This document shows positions 12,368 to 23,962 of a DNA stretch of 64,000 bases, one piece after another (positions within the stretch are counted from its first letter, which is position 1; every line of letters starts with the position of its first letter). The DNA comes from Amanita rubescens (taxonomy: Eukaryota; Basidiomycota; Agaricomycetes; Agaricales; Amanitaceae), in assembly GCA_015039365.1 (NCBI GenBank), contig WION01000009.1, forward strand, positions 682,001 to 746,000. The letters run 5' to 3'. Below the pieces are notes generated by a model. That model was not told the DNA's origin. It saw nothing but the letters and a program-made list of their open reading frames with translations, and ran no database searches. Position numbers and translations under genes: made by a program.

Positions 12368-13953
12368 TTACTCTATTTTATCCTCCCTCTCATTACCTTT
12401 TGTCTTGGGCAAAGCGACCGATTCAAAGATCTTGCAGCATTCGACTTTGAGAGGAACCTTGAGTCACCAAAGCGCGTCATTCGAGACACTCGGTCATCAG
12501 CAGGTAAAACACGTACCCTGGCGATAGCCAGTTCGACCATCTTGGCTAAAACGTCTCGTTTCTTCATCAACTTGATCATCACTTTCAAATCCCAATAAAC
12601 GCCCTTTTCTAATTCCTCAAGTTCCGCGGCGCACGATTCGACAATCGCAGAACCGCGAGGACAAATCTTCAACTTGTCCAAAGTCCGAGACTTGACCGTC
12701 GAATTTTCGACTCCTTTCTTGTGCAACTCTTGGGACGCAAAGATCGACTCTGTTTCGACGATTTCGCATGCCGCGTCGACGCATTGGAACTTATATTGGA
12801 CGAGCCAATACAGATCCGCACCCGTGATCTGCTTCAGTTCGTCGACGTAAGGTATATCCTCCAACGGGCTGTTCAATGTGCTCAACGCTGCGGCTTTGAC
12901 CACTTCTCCCCATCCGAGCGTGATGGTGATGGCAAAAACGCGGAGGGGATCGTCGGTCAGGAACGAGGACGCCAGTAGCTGTTGCTTCAGTTTGTCTTCG
13001 ATCACGGTCATCCTGTATTTTTGCGCTGCTTTCCCTAGCTTGTAATAAGTATCCAACTTGTCAATCTGTCGTTCCGATAATCCGTGAGGATAGATGAGAA
13101 GCAAGAGCAGACGGAGGATCTCGCTATCTTCATCAAAGTCAAAGATAGGTAGACCACCCCCGACTTTGGTAGGTTTCTTCCTATCGATCGTCGGCGAAAC
13201 GAGAGATACGAGAGTTTTGAGCACGAAAAAGTCGACCGAGTCGGAAGAGCGGAAAATGGCGTCGGCGTCCTTGGATGGTTCGAACAGCTTATCATTGCGG
13301 TTGACGAGCGTATCGGTGTCCGATTGTGGCTGGCTAGAGGCAACGGAGAGACGCTTGGACGTGACACCTGTTTTCCTTTTCTCGCCCGAAATACGCTCAT
13401 GGCGAAACTTGAGGTCCAAGTAGCCGTAGAAATCGGCGCCGTTGATGTTGCGAAGCTCGTCGATGAATGGTAACTCGCGAAGTGGGATCTCCAGGGTTTT
13501 GCGGGCGGCCAAGGTAGCTTCGTGGTGCCAGCCAAGCTGCACAAGAGTGGCATACAACTGAAATTGGTCCGGGAACGCACCTACCCCACACCCGGGGGCA
13601 GAACTCGACAGTGGCAACTTGAGCTTGTTCTCGATCGTGTTCATTTTATACTTCTGCACAGTTGCTCCCACCTTCAAAAGTGAATGACAGTTATTCAGCT
13701 TCAGTTGGTGAGCGTATGGATAAATGGTGGATAGAACGTAGTAAAGTGTCCTGCTGTCCTCTGCAACGGGAAGGACAGATCGGTCATTCTTCTTCTCTTT
13801 AAGATTCGAATCGCGACTCGAAGAAAATAGTGTGCAAAAGGCGGGCGAAACGAGGCGAAGGAGCGACTCGAGTACAAAGAAGTCGACGTTATCACAGGAT
13901 CGCAAGATAACATCTGAGTAGGCAGAGGCGTCAAAGGGCTTCTGAGCATCCAT
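12368..13953 (-). CDS. Tandem BTB/POZ protein
   Basis: The two-exon model (12517-13953 and 12368-12457, with a 59-nt intron) gives about 508 residues. Two BTB-like modules lie in tandem. The first is at about 8-175 (YSDVILRSCDNVDFFVLESL, LVSPAFCTLF, and a helical tail with DELRNINGADFYGYL). The second is at about 225-385 (ADAIFRSSDSVDFFVLKTLV, LRLLLLLIYPHG, DELKQITGADLYWLVQYKF). The C-terminal helix ends MKKRDVLAKMVELAIAR, followed by the spliced ending VPLKVECCK. Without splicing the frame runs to 12373 with an unrelated tail. Two paralogues have a matching exon. Function is unknown; the doubled fold suggests an intramolecular pseudo-dimer (inference). Confidence 0.8.
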
Positions 13954-15278
13954 GGTAAAATCATATGGAGAGCTAAGCGCGTGGTGGAAGAGCCTTTATA
14001 ATGTTCGTCAAGGTGGCCATGGGCCCCGGGCCCTTGTTCACTCCGCGACTTTTCTTCTGCCACCCGTATTGGAGCTTTGAGGAGCCCCTGGTGCGTTGGT
14101 AAGCACGTTTCTGGCCTCAAAGCAGGCATGACTGGAAAAGTTCAAAGAAGGCTGTTTCTTTACGTGTAGCCAGAAGGCATGTTGGCGGATCAACGAAGGT
14201 GGCCTTTGTCGGCTTCAGTGATTCCGGCTCATAGAGCCCCTGGTGCTAGCTGCAAATCAGTAACGAATTGCTTCCAGTGATGGTCAGCCACCCAACCAAA
14301 AGTTTCGTATAAATTCCAAAACTCAGCCGCGGCCCAGGCCCCAGTCCGTCTTTCTCAGGACTCGCCGTTGGTCCAGCTTCTCTTGCCTGCCAGGGGCTGG
14401 ACTTTAAGCATGCTACAATCATTATTGGATTCTTGCTGCTATTAGGTCGTGAGACCCAATAACCAGTATCGCTATTCAACGTTCAACTTATAGGTGGTTT
14501 TATCATCAATAATCAGTCGAGACTACTGGATAGGCTAGTGTGTGGTCCACAAGCAAGTCCACAAGATCCGTTAATAGTCTGCCGAGAGCCGCATTCTGGA
14601 GCGGCGTTTCGCTTCCAGCGATTCGAGAGTCAAAGGCGAGGTCGAGGGGTGGTCCAACTTTGAGATGGATTTTGCGTGCCTAGGTGGGCATACGAGTTGA
14701 GGGGATCCGAGAGATAGGGTGATGGTGGAGTTATGAGATGGTCTTCTGCGAGGTGTGTACAACGTAGGCTGGAGGTAGGATATAGGACAGATGACGAAGC
14801 TGGTAATGGTTGATGATATCGATTATGTGAGCCGTCGAGGACGGTGGTGCGGGATGCATCGATGTGAGCCGTCGAGGACGGTGGTGCGGGATGCATCGAT
14901 GAGGCCTTGAGGCCGAGGCAGAATGTGAATATTGAATGAGAATCGTGGTTATACGTCGTTGCAACTCCTTCAATACGTAAACGTCTCCTCGCGTTCGTCC
15001 GACGCGCTGTCGAGCTGACCCCCAGCGTTTTTGACTCCCTCTCATGACCGATCATTTCCCGTGAGAAACGCGAGACCTTATCTTTAGGTATGTTGTCTTC
15101 ACCCAATACGTGGCTGAGATATCTCTTCAGGTTTACCGTCTAGCACAAAGTCACCAACATTGTTTACGGGGTTTTCCTGATGTACTTCATCGAGCGTGAT
15201 GCCTTGCGCCTGAAAAGATTGGCATTACTAGCCACTTTCCAGAGTTTGGAGCTGATCCAATGATAGACCCAAGCCAAG
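13954..15278. other. Intergenic region with no gene seen
   Basis: No coding frame could be supported. The motif GAGCCCCTGGTGC occurs near 14082 and 14234. A perfect 37-bp tandem repeat lies at 14827-14900 and is listed separately. Confidence 0.4.
14827..14900. repeat. Two-copy tandem repeat with a 37-bp unit
   Basis: Copies at 14827-14863 and 14864-14900 read the same, beginning GTGAGCCGTCGAGGACGG and ending GGGATGCATCGAT. No coding frame is supported across it. Confidence 0.9.
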
Positions 15279-15498
15279 GTTCTCGCTTGGCTAACAATGA
15301 GCACACAGCTCGGAGGCGAGCGGTGGCAACACTACCATGAATCCTACGTACTCGTCGGTTGCAGCATTGTCAGGCTATATCTGTTCTGGTTCTTGCTTTG
15401 CTAACAATGAGCACACAGCTCGGAGGCGAGCGGTGGCAACACTACCATGAGTCCTACGTACTCGTCGGTTGCAGCATTGTCAGGCCATATCTGTTCTT
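15279..15498. repeat. Tandem duplication with a 110-bp unit
   Basis: Two near-identical copies (about 15279-15388 and 15389-15498) share CTAACAATGAGCACACAGCT, the block through CGGTGGCAACACTACCATGA and TCCTACGTACTCGTCGG, and then CAGG.TATATCTGTTCT. Only a few mismatches are visible, so the duplication is recent compared with the next repeat. Confidence 0.85.
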
Positions 15499-16265
15499 CG
15501 GATTAAAGGTTCTTGTCGGCCCAAGCTCTACCAAAGCCCCAGCCGACGCTCCTGGGCCTTGTCTCTGGTTAAAATGTGGAAGGTCGATCTCGAACTAAAT
15601 GCTCGATATTGAATCAAAGTCACCTCAGTACTCCCGACGCATTGACTTTGGCGCGCCACACAATTGTACCTATTGCGGAGTCTTTAGATGAATTATAGGG
15701 TCCTTTGGAAGAGGCCGGGTTCAGATTTGTTAGTGCATGTCACTAACGAACATCGAGAAGCAGCGACGTTGTCGGATGGAAAAGAATGTACGTACGTGCG
15801 TACGCCGACTTGACCCAATGCGAAGCTTACACCCATGCATCTCAAGAGTACTAGCCGCTCCTTCCTTTCCACATATAAGTGGACCAGGGTATATTTGTTC
15901 TTCGGATTAAAGGTTTGGTGTCCACATGACCTGACTCGGAGCTCTGCCAGAGCGCCTGTAGAGGGTCGGACTTGAATTAAATGCTTCGAGACCCTGATAT
16001 TGAATCAAAGTTACCTTCAGTACTCCGGTGATGTCCGTCCGCCGCTCAATTGTGCCTACTGCAGAGTCTTAAATGAAATCTACCGTACTTCGGAAGAGGT
16101 CCGTTCGATTTGGTTTATTGGTGCATATCACCAACGAACGTCTGGAAGCAGTGACGTTGTCGGACGGAGATGAATGTACGTACGTCGACTTGACCCAATG
16201 TGAAGCTCACCCTTGCATCTCAGGATTACTAACCGCTCCGTTCTTTCCACATATAAGTGGACATC
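15485..16265. repeat. Diverged tandem duplication (about 400 bp) including a promoter-like block
   Basis: Unit A (about 15485-15890) and unit B (about 15890-16265) run in the same order through shared blocks. These are TTGTTCTTCGGATTAAAGG-like, GATATTGAATCAAAGT, CAGTACTCC, GACGTTGTCGGA, AATGTACGTACGT, CGACTTGACCCAATG and TTTCCACATATAAGTGGAC. Unit B ends about 70 nt before the DUF1254 start. Unit A carries the same TATA-like block but has no gene behind it. Confidence 0.75.
16245..16258 (+). promoter_or_regulatory. TATA-like element of the DUF1254 gene
   Basis: CCACATATAAGTGG lies about 80 nt upstream of the start codon at 16337, and is itself nearly palindromic. The same block occurs about 370 nt further upstream in the other repeat unit. 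Confidence 0.45.
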
Positions 16266-16336
16266 AGTTCCCCAAGTCGCTTCACCCCCCAAAGTTGACT
16301 CATACACAAGTTCCAACTTAATCCTACGAACACATC

Positions 16337-18050
16337 ATGCAGTGGATCGCTGAAAATGTGACTACGGCCTTATCGTTCGCAGATAAGTCTAACTCGGTAG
16401 CACAAGAAGCGACAGTGTTCTCCCTGATTGTAAGTTGCTAGACACTACTTTGTCTATGTGAAACTGAATGCAGGCAATAAAGTACGGCACCCCTCTTCTA
16501 TCTTATTCCCATCTGGCCTCAAAAATGGGGGAAAATCTGGGCGAATTTGCGACCAATGTATTTTATCATCAGAAGAAGCTAGCTAGCGCTGGCTTCAACG
16601 ACATCAACAGACCCAACGTGGACACGTATGTGCCATCTTTGAACCATACTGGCGGATTTTAACGGAAATCGTCAGTCTCTACTCAGAGGCCCTGATAGAT
16701 CTCTCGAGTCAAGAGCTAGTTGTGACCATACCCAAAGATTTTCCAACTGATCGTTTTTATGTCTTTCCCTTTTACGATGTGTGAGTCGACTCTCGTGTCA
16801 TAGTTGCTGCTTCCACTATTGACATATTTCTAGGTACGGAAACAATGTCGTCAATCTTGGCACAGTGGGGGTTAGCAGCGCCGCAGGCAAATATCTAGTC
16901 AGTTACCGCCCTGCGGACCCTGGCTACGGACCCAGCGATGGTTCCGACGGTTACGTCGGCTATATCTACATGCCGACTCCCTATGGTGCAATCGATCTCC
17001 GCATCCAGGTCAATGGCTCCGACGATGTACCGAAAGTGAGGGTTCTTCAAAATCTGTTCAAGTTGACGTCTACGCCAATCCCTATACAACTTGCCCCCAC
17101 GCTTACGTTGTCCCTCCTGTCTGATGGCCTCTCCGACAATGTCCCCGAAGAGATTCTTCAGCTGACAGCACGCCTCTCGCTTTTCTGCCTCCCTGAAGTA
17201 GGGTCAGATATTGCCAGGGTGACTTCCATACTCCGACTCGCCGGATTGTCACGGGGATCCTATGCAACTCCATCAGGGGTCGATCTAAAGAGCGCCGCAG
17301 AAGAGGCCATCAAGAAGGTTGCATCCGTTCTCCACTCTCAGTTTGACAAATACTTCCGAAATCTCGGCAATAGTTGGTCACAGCTGCGCGACATCTACTC
17401 GGGCGATTTCAAGACCAACTACCAAGTCCGAGCATTTGTTGCAGCGCAAGGCTATCTACAGCTCAAAGCTCATCAGGCCATATATCCCATATACAAGACC
17501 ACGAGCCCACTCACCTCCGATAAATCGTACACAGTCACCTTCAGCAGGAAGCCTCCGGTTAAAGGTTTCTGGAGCCTTACGGTATACAACACAAAGGCGT
17601 ACCTTATCGAAAATCAATGGAACATTTATTCCCTTGGTGACCGCAGTGACATCAAATATCCAAATGGCGATCTCGTTTATGGGTCAGGCTCGGATAGCGA
17701 TGGCGAATTCACTATTCTTTTACAGACCCTGGACATTCCTCCGCCTGAGAGCTATCAATCTAAGTAAGCGCGTCCATTTTTTGTCGCATATCTGAGTTTC
17801 TGATGTACTCTACGTAGCTGGATCCCGACGCCTTCGCAACAGGGAGACGAGGCGAGCAGACGATTCAATTTCAACCGTTCGTGAAATTTGTAAAAAAAAT
17901 TGCATTTCGTTTATACCTGACTATCGGTTTTTAGTCCGTTGGTATGGCCCGAAAGCGGAACTCCTCCTACCTGAAGGGGCGTCTGGAGCTTATGTATATC
18001 CAATAGTCACTGCGTTGGATGCACCAGTCACGTCGACGTCGAAGGTTTGA
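16337..18050 (+). CDS. DUF1254/DUF1214-domain protein
   Basis: Six exons (16337-16429, 16474-16625, 16676-16780, 16834-17763, 17818-17876, 17935-18050) join to about 484 residues. The N-terminal half fits DUF1254 (KYGTPLLSYSHLASKMG, NRPNVDTLYSEALIDLSSQE, TDRFYVFPFYDVYGNN). The C-terminal half fits DUF1214 (KGFWSLTVYNTKAYLIENQW, the end RWYGPKAELLLPEGA, then YVYPIV). The two domains occur together in many bacterial and some fungal proteins; the biochemical role is not established. No signal peptide is evident (MQWIAENVTTALSFAD). The last intron uses the donor GTTCGT, which also appears in other genes here. Bacterial ancestry is possible but not shown by this sequence alone. Confidence 0.85.
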
Positions 18051-18542
18051 CTGCCTTGCGTTCTGCCCGATATCTTGCGATCAATTTGCTTCTACTATGT
18101 CCCGAAATAAAGTACTTTTCTTCTCCACGCAGCCCTTTTTCCCCGTTCTTGCCCCCAAGTATGTATACTTGTACTAGCCTGAGTTTTGTCATCGTGAAGT
18201 TTGTACCAATTACTGCTATGCTTACTGTTATCCACAACCGCCGCCGACTTTGGTATGTAAGTGGATTCCCAAGTTCATCTGCGCGCCTTTTAAGACCACA
18301 GCTCAACCAACTTTCAACATCTTCACAAGCCCATTCGCCGTCGGCCGCTGACTCTTTCTCTTGCGCGCGGTCACTGCTAGCATTGTTTAGATGAGGCTCC
18401 AATGGGAATTTCAGAATGAAGTTAAGCATTCTAATTGGACGCAGCAAAGTCCCTTTGTCGAAACGATACAATTATCAAAGTATACATTACTTAGTACATT
18501 ATTAAATTATCTATTATGCCGCCTATACCCACCCGACACTGA
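18051..18542. other. Intergenic region with no gene seen
   Basis: This is the 3' side of two convergent genes (DUF1254 on plus, BTB on minus). Short frames occur without recognisable motifs. Confidence 0.35.
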
Positions 18543-20098
18543 CTATGCTCCCTGCGCGCAGCAATTAACACGGAGGGGAACCTGACAATCAAGGATATCA
18601 GGTCAGTAATCAGAAAAAACAAGCAAGAAGTAAAACGAACGTTCGAAATCGCGTTCTCAACTATGGTCACTAACTTGTCTCGCTTCTTCAAAAGCTTGAA
18701 AAGAACGTCCGTTTGATAATCTGACGGCTCGTTCGACGTTTCTTGAATTTCAGATGTACATACTTGCTTAATGCTGGTTCCCCTCGGAAATTCCTTCAGT
18801 CTATCAATGATTCGCTGGAAGACTCTCTCCTTCTCTTCAGTCCTATCAAGCGCGAAAAGTGTGTCATTCAGTACAGCTTCACATGCCGCGTCGCAACAAG
18901 CGAGTTTGTACTGGATGAACCAGTACACGTCTGCACCGGATACAAGCCATAGCTCTTCCTCAAATGAACTTGAGATCCCATTACTCGATGGCAGCGCAGG
19001 TGTATTCTTTGCTGCCTTCTTCGCCACCTTTTCCCAACCAAATGCAATAGCGACCCATAAGGCTCTCATTGGGTCATCTACGACATGTCGAGACACGTCA
19101 AGCTGATGCTTCAACTTCTCTCCCACAATACCCATTCCATATCTTCGCGCTGCCCGACAGACTTTGACGAAATTGTCAATGTCGTCTATCTGGCTTTCAA
19201 CCTGCGGATATATAAAGGAGAGGAGATGTCGAAGTGTAGTGCTGTCTTCTTCGATGCTAAGAACAGGCAATTTGTTCTTCAAATATGTGCTACTGGGATC
19301 ACGAAAGACTGGCGTGACGAGAACCAGCAGATCCCGAAGTACGTAGAAGTCTACCCCGTCTGTTGAACGGAGAATGATGTCTGCCCTTGCGGACGAATCA
19401 AACGGTTCCTCGGCGTCAATAAATGGCTTCTGTGTGTTGGTCTTTGTCGCAGTGGCGATAGGTGGGAGTGGTTTGGCCCGAAGCAAGGTTTTGGATCCTT
19501 CCCTAAATGCTAGATATTCGTAGAAGTCGGCCCCACTTATGTTTCGTAGCTCGTCGTTGTATGGCATTTTGCGCCACGGAGTGGAGATGGTATGCCGGGC
19601 TGCTTTGGTTGCTTCTGCGTGCCACCCAAACTGGACAGCAATGGCATAAATCAGAAAGTGGCGTGCGACAATATCCGGTCCAAGGGATGGCTCAACGCGT
19701 TTTAACATTCCCCGTAATTTGCGTTCGATGACATCCATGGAATACTGCCGCGCCGCTCGACACACTTTTGAGAAAAGGGCAGCGCTCGCCACTTGCGGCT
19801 CGCGGTCGTGGGGATAAATAAGTGAAAGAAGGCATAGGAGCGTTTCACTATCCTCGGAGACTGATACGGTGGGTAGCCCCCATATCAAGTCCTTTTCCTT
19901 CGTGGCAGAGAGCATATTCTTAAGGACCGGCGACACGAAGCACAGCAAAGACTGGAGTGCGAAGAAGTCGACCGAATCATGTGAGCGTAGAATAATATCG
20001 GAGAAAGAAGATCCGTCGAATGGCTTTGGAGCATCCTTGGTGGCAACGTGAGTACCGGTATCACCGCTGGTACTGGGGTTTGTACTTGGAGAGTTCAT
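18543..20098 (-). CDS. Tandem BTB/POZ protein
   Basis: Exons at 18641-20098 and 18543-18581, separated by a 59-nt intron, give about 498 residues. Module 1 begins KPFDGSSFSDIILRSHDSVD; module 2 begins EEPFDSSARADIILRSTDGV. Each is followed by the family's helical tail (NDELRNISGADFYEYLAF; VSGADVYWFIQYKLACCDAA). The spliced C-terminus reads VPLRVNCCAQGA. Reading through the intron instead gives a hydrophobic tail ending at 18491, which I consider an artefact. The protein is closely similar to the plus-strand gene at 21943, and the two are divergent around the FMP52-like gene. Function is unknown. Confidence 0.8.
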
Positions 20099-20734
20099 GG
20101 ATGGAGAGAAAAGACAAAATCAAGGAAGCGCCGACTTGCCACTTTGAGATACAATACTAACACTGAATCACACAGCGCAGGCTCCAGTTGGCATATTGTT
20201 GTATATTAAACAGCAACATGAGAATTGCCAAAGAAGGATACAACACATCTCTTTTAGCCATGTTTGTTGCGGTGCCATTGTTACCCCCAGATAATCACCA
20301 GGGACGAGAGTTAGGTGGGCGCGTCCCCAGGCACGGCAGGTTTGCTCGGGATAGAGGGGCATTTCGACTTGGCAGTAACGTTGAGGTTGTGATTAAATCA
20401 TGTAGCTTTGAGCAAATACTGTCCTGCGGCCAGTATTAGATAAGTACACATAATTTGACAGTGAACTCTTTATCACCTCTCTCGAATGGTATAGTTACAG
20501 TATTTCCCAAGATCATCGATCAACTATTAGGCCAATTGTCTGCAGTTGTCTGCCTACCACTGCATGCCAGAAATATAATGGATGACGGCATTGCTTTTTC
20601 TCGTTCATTTTAATCCTTCGAGGACGCCTCGAGTGAGGAAAGAGAAAGAATATACTGTGGAGAGGAGGTGATAATGAGTGGTAGTTTCCGGCGACTCAGC
20701 AATACATCGTACCACGTGAGTATTGCACACAAAT
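20099..20734. other. Divergent upstream region with no gene seen
   Basis: This separates the minus-strand BTB gene and the plus-strand FMP52-like gene. No supported coding frame was found. It should contain both promoters. Confidence 0.35.
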
Positions 20735-21776
20735 ATGCCTTCTGCTCTGCTCCTCGGTGCAACCGGACAAGTCGGTCAGAATGTCCTCAAAGAACTTCTG
20801 GCTTCGTCCCATTTTACACGTGTCGGAGAGTATGGACGTAGAGTCACTAACCTAGACACTATTACCAGTGGGAAAGAAAAACTCGAACAGAAAACAGTCG
20901 ACTTTGAGAAGATTGACCAGGCGGGATTGAAGGATGGCAGGTGGGATGTGGTCTTCATCACGTTCGTGGGTCTTGCTAGGGATGTCATTGTCATTCAATA
21001 ATGCTAGAACAGGCTTGGAACGACGAGAAAGCTTGCGGGAAGTGCTGATGCATTTGAGAGGATTGATAGGGAGTAAGCTTTTCCCTCTTGCCTGCGTTGT
21101 ACTTCCTATAGCTGCTTTCAGGTATGTTCTCAACGCGGCTCGCTCAGCCTTTACAGGCGACCCGAATCACTCACAGCGTGTCGTATATCTCTCGGTAAAG
21201 TAGTTCAAGTTGTCAAGGTCTAGCACGATATAACTTTGCAATGATACTAGTCGGGTGGAGCAAATCCTTCATCACCGTTCCTCTATACTAAGTAGGACTA
21301 ACGATCTTAATGATATTTTTCTGATATTCCTTTCACAGGAGCAAAGGCCTGACGGAACTAGGCCTCGCGAAGCTAGGTTATAGTGATACTATCATATTCA
21401 GACCTGGTATCCTTAAAGGGACGGACCGTCCTGATTCTCGTCCCTTGGAGACTATCTGGGGGTAACGCATGAGGCCTGTTTCTTGTACCCGGCTTTAAAC
21501 ATCTGCTTTAGTGCCATTACTGGACTTGCGGCACATTTCAGCAATAACGTGGAGATTCAGGTTTGCATGACTTGCAATTGAGCCGTGTAGAAGTACGACT
21601 CAAGTAAATTTGACTAGGTCCCGATATTGGCTAAGAGTTTGGTCAAGGCTGGCATCACAGGTTCTTCTGGACTGTCCCAGGCTGCACAGGCCACAACCGA
21701 AATGCCGGAAGGCGCTAAGTTTACTGTCATTGGCAATGCAGGCGCTACGGAGATGTCAAAAGAAGATGCTACTTAG
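20735..21776 (+). CDS. FMP52: FMP52-like NAD(P)-binding (HTATIP2/SDR-type) protein
   Basis: Seven exons (20735-20961, 21013-21072, 21122-21194, 21251-21291, 21339-21461, 21512-21560, 21618-21776) give about 243 residues, the usual family length. The Rossmann nucleotide-binding motif GATGQVG is at residues 8-14. Further family blocks are ITLGTTRKLAGSADAFERID, QRVVYLSSGGANPSSPFLY, TKSKGLTELGLAKLGYSD and TIIFRPGILKG. The YxxxK pair of extended SDRs corresponds to Y-T-K-S-K here. Yeast Fmp52 localises to the mitochondrial outer membrane and is linked to stress, but its substrate is unknown. All introns are 46-57 nt and no lesion is seen. Confidence 0.88.
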
Positions 21777-21942
21777 CTTTTTTTAGACAATTCTTAACTG
21801 GCTATTCCCAGATGTTTCTCAATCTTCCTTTTACCCAAACTAATACAGCAATGTGCCAACTAGAGCCTGTGCATGATGATTTGACACAAGGACCGGTCAC
21901 TGTCCCTTAAAGTGGCAATCTGTAACCTCGTCTTCTCCATTC

Positions 21943-23519
21943 ATGAACCCTCCAAGCGACATCGCTAGTAACGGTGGCTCCACCTGCTCTGCGACCAGTA
22001 TTAAGGATGCACCCAAGCCATTCGACTCATCTGCCCTGTCTGATGTCATTCTACGCTCATGCGATTCCATCGACTTCTTCGTACTCTGGCCTTTGCTTCG
22101 CATCGTGTCATCTGTCTTTGACGATATGTTCTCTTTTGCGGCAGGTGCAACGGAGGAAGATATGAAAGATGGCCTATCCATTGTGTCAGTCTCTGAGGAT
22201 AGTGAAACGCTTCTGTCCCTTCTTTCACTTATTTATCCTTACGACCCTGAACCAGAAACGTTTTGCACTCCCCTTTTCCTGAAGGTGTGTCGTGCGGCGC
22301 GAAAGTACTCCATGGACGTCATCGAGCGCAAGTTGCGAGCAAGGTTAAATAACGTTGAACCACCCGATAAGTCCGTTACGGGCGTCGCACGCCACTTTCT
22401 ACTTTACTCCATTGCCATACAGTTTGGATGGCGCACCGAAGCAGCCGAAGCGGCGCAGCACACCATTTCCACTCCCTTATCCAAATTACCATACAATGAT
22501 GAACTACGAAACATAAGTGGTGCCGACTTCTGCGAATATCTAGCATTCAGGGCAGGATCCAAAACCCTACACCCAGCCAAGAAACTTTCACCTACTACTA
22601 TTGCGACGAGGGCAGACAAGCCATACGTTGACGCTAAGGAACCTTTTGATTCTTCTGGAAAAGCAGATGTTATTCTCCGTTCATCGAACAGGATCGACTT
22701 CTTTGTGCTTCGTGATGTTCTCGGCCTTGTCACTTCAGCATTTGATGAAGTCACCAGCACAAGTCAGAAGAATGGAATACCCGTCATTGACGTCGAGGAA
22801 GATGGCACAACGCTTCGACACCTACTTTTGCTTATCTATCCTCGAGTGGGAAGTAAAAAACTTGACCTTGATACTTTCGTGAAAGTGGGTACGGCGGCGA
22901 GAAGATACAGAATGGTTGTTGTGATAAAAAAGCTGAGGCAACAGCTTGACGCGTCTCGACACATCGTAGATGATCCGATAGCGTCCTTGTGGGTCGCTAT
23001 TGCCTTCGGTTGGGGTCAGGTGGCGATGAAGGGGGCGAGGAATGCACTGAAGATGGCGGACGGCGCCAAGATTTCGCGTGTAAAGGAGTTGTGGCTCGTG
23101 TCTGCCGCCGATGTGTACTGGTTTATCCAGTACAGATCGGCTTGCAGGGATGCGGCATGCAAAGTTTTATTGAAGGATGAACTATTTGCATCCGATATGA
23201 CTCGGAAGGAGGCGGCGGTCGCTGTGCGTATCATTGATAGTTTGAAGGCAGCACCGAGAGGATCCAGTATTATGGAGGCATGCGGGTCCAGTATCGATAA
23301 CCCATCGAAGTATGAAGTAAGGTTTATAAACAAGGTCTGGAAGAAACGAGAGAAATTGATGACAGCCGTTGAGGATGCTATTTCAAAGGTTTGTTCCTCT
23401 TGCGGAGTCTGGACGTTCACCGAGCTGACTGTGACTTCTTGGCTGTTCAGGTTCCTTTGCGTCTTGATTTCTGTGTAGATGGGCCACCTCGGTACCGGAA
23501 GCACATAGTAACAGAGTAG
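21943..23519 (+). CDS. Tandem BTB/POZ protein
   Basis: Exons at 21943-23388 and 23451-23519 (62-nt intron) give about 504 residues. Module 1: KPFDSSALSDVILRSCDSID, LRIVSSVFDDMF, VSVSEDSETLLSLLSLIYPY. Module 2: EPFDSSGKADVILRSSNRID, LGLVTSAFDEV, VEEDGTTLRHLLLLIYP. It shares nearly every block with the 18543-20098 gene, in the opposite orientation, so the two are recent paralogues. The spliced C-terminus starts VPLRLDFCVDG, matching VPLRV and VPLKV of the paralogues. Function is unknown. Confidence 0.82.
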
Positions 23520-23962
23520 ACGTGGAATGCCTATACGAAATAAAGGGTGTGTTTTTTATCGTTCGTTCTCGGGGAATGTATTGAATGTAATAATCTTGGC
23601 TGGTCGGTGCACTTGAATTTAACATTCATTTTGATTTGTCGAGCAGATCGGTATCTCATTTCCCCTAAAGCGGAGGACAAGTTATTATTTGACACTTTCG
23701 CCCAACGGAAAATCCAATCTTCTGCCTTTTGTCTGACCTCGCCTAGCTTTGGTGATGATCTTGTACAGTATTATCGTCGTGACGAAAATTGAAACTTTGA
23801 ACAATGAGCAGAAAGAGACTGATTTCGAAAAGATTTGCCAGACGATGTTGTAGGACTCGGCCCTCGTATTTCAATCAGGTCATGAGATCGTCGTGTGTCC
23901 AAACGAATATATAGGTTAAATAACCAATGTAATATGCTTGCGATGAAGCTCTAGTGGAAGAC
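23520..23962. other. Convergent intergenic region with no gene seen
   Basis: This lies between the 3' ends of the BTB gene (plus) and tRNase Z (minus). No supported coding frame was found. Confidence 0.35.

Noticed and set aside
13035..13580. Second frame antisense-offset within the BTB gene
   Set aside because: It overlaps the tandem-BTB coding exon in another frame and has no domain.
18491..18640. Hydrophobic C-terminal tail of the BTB protein (SCLFFLITDLISLIV)
   Set aside because: It is the translation of the intron at 18582-18640; splicing gives the paralogue-like VPLRV ending.
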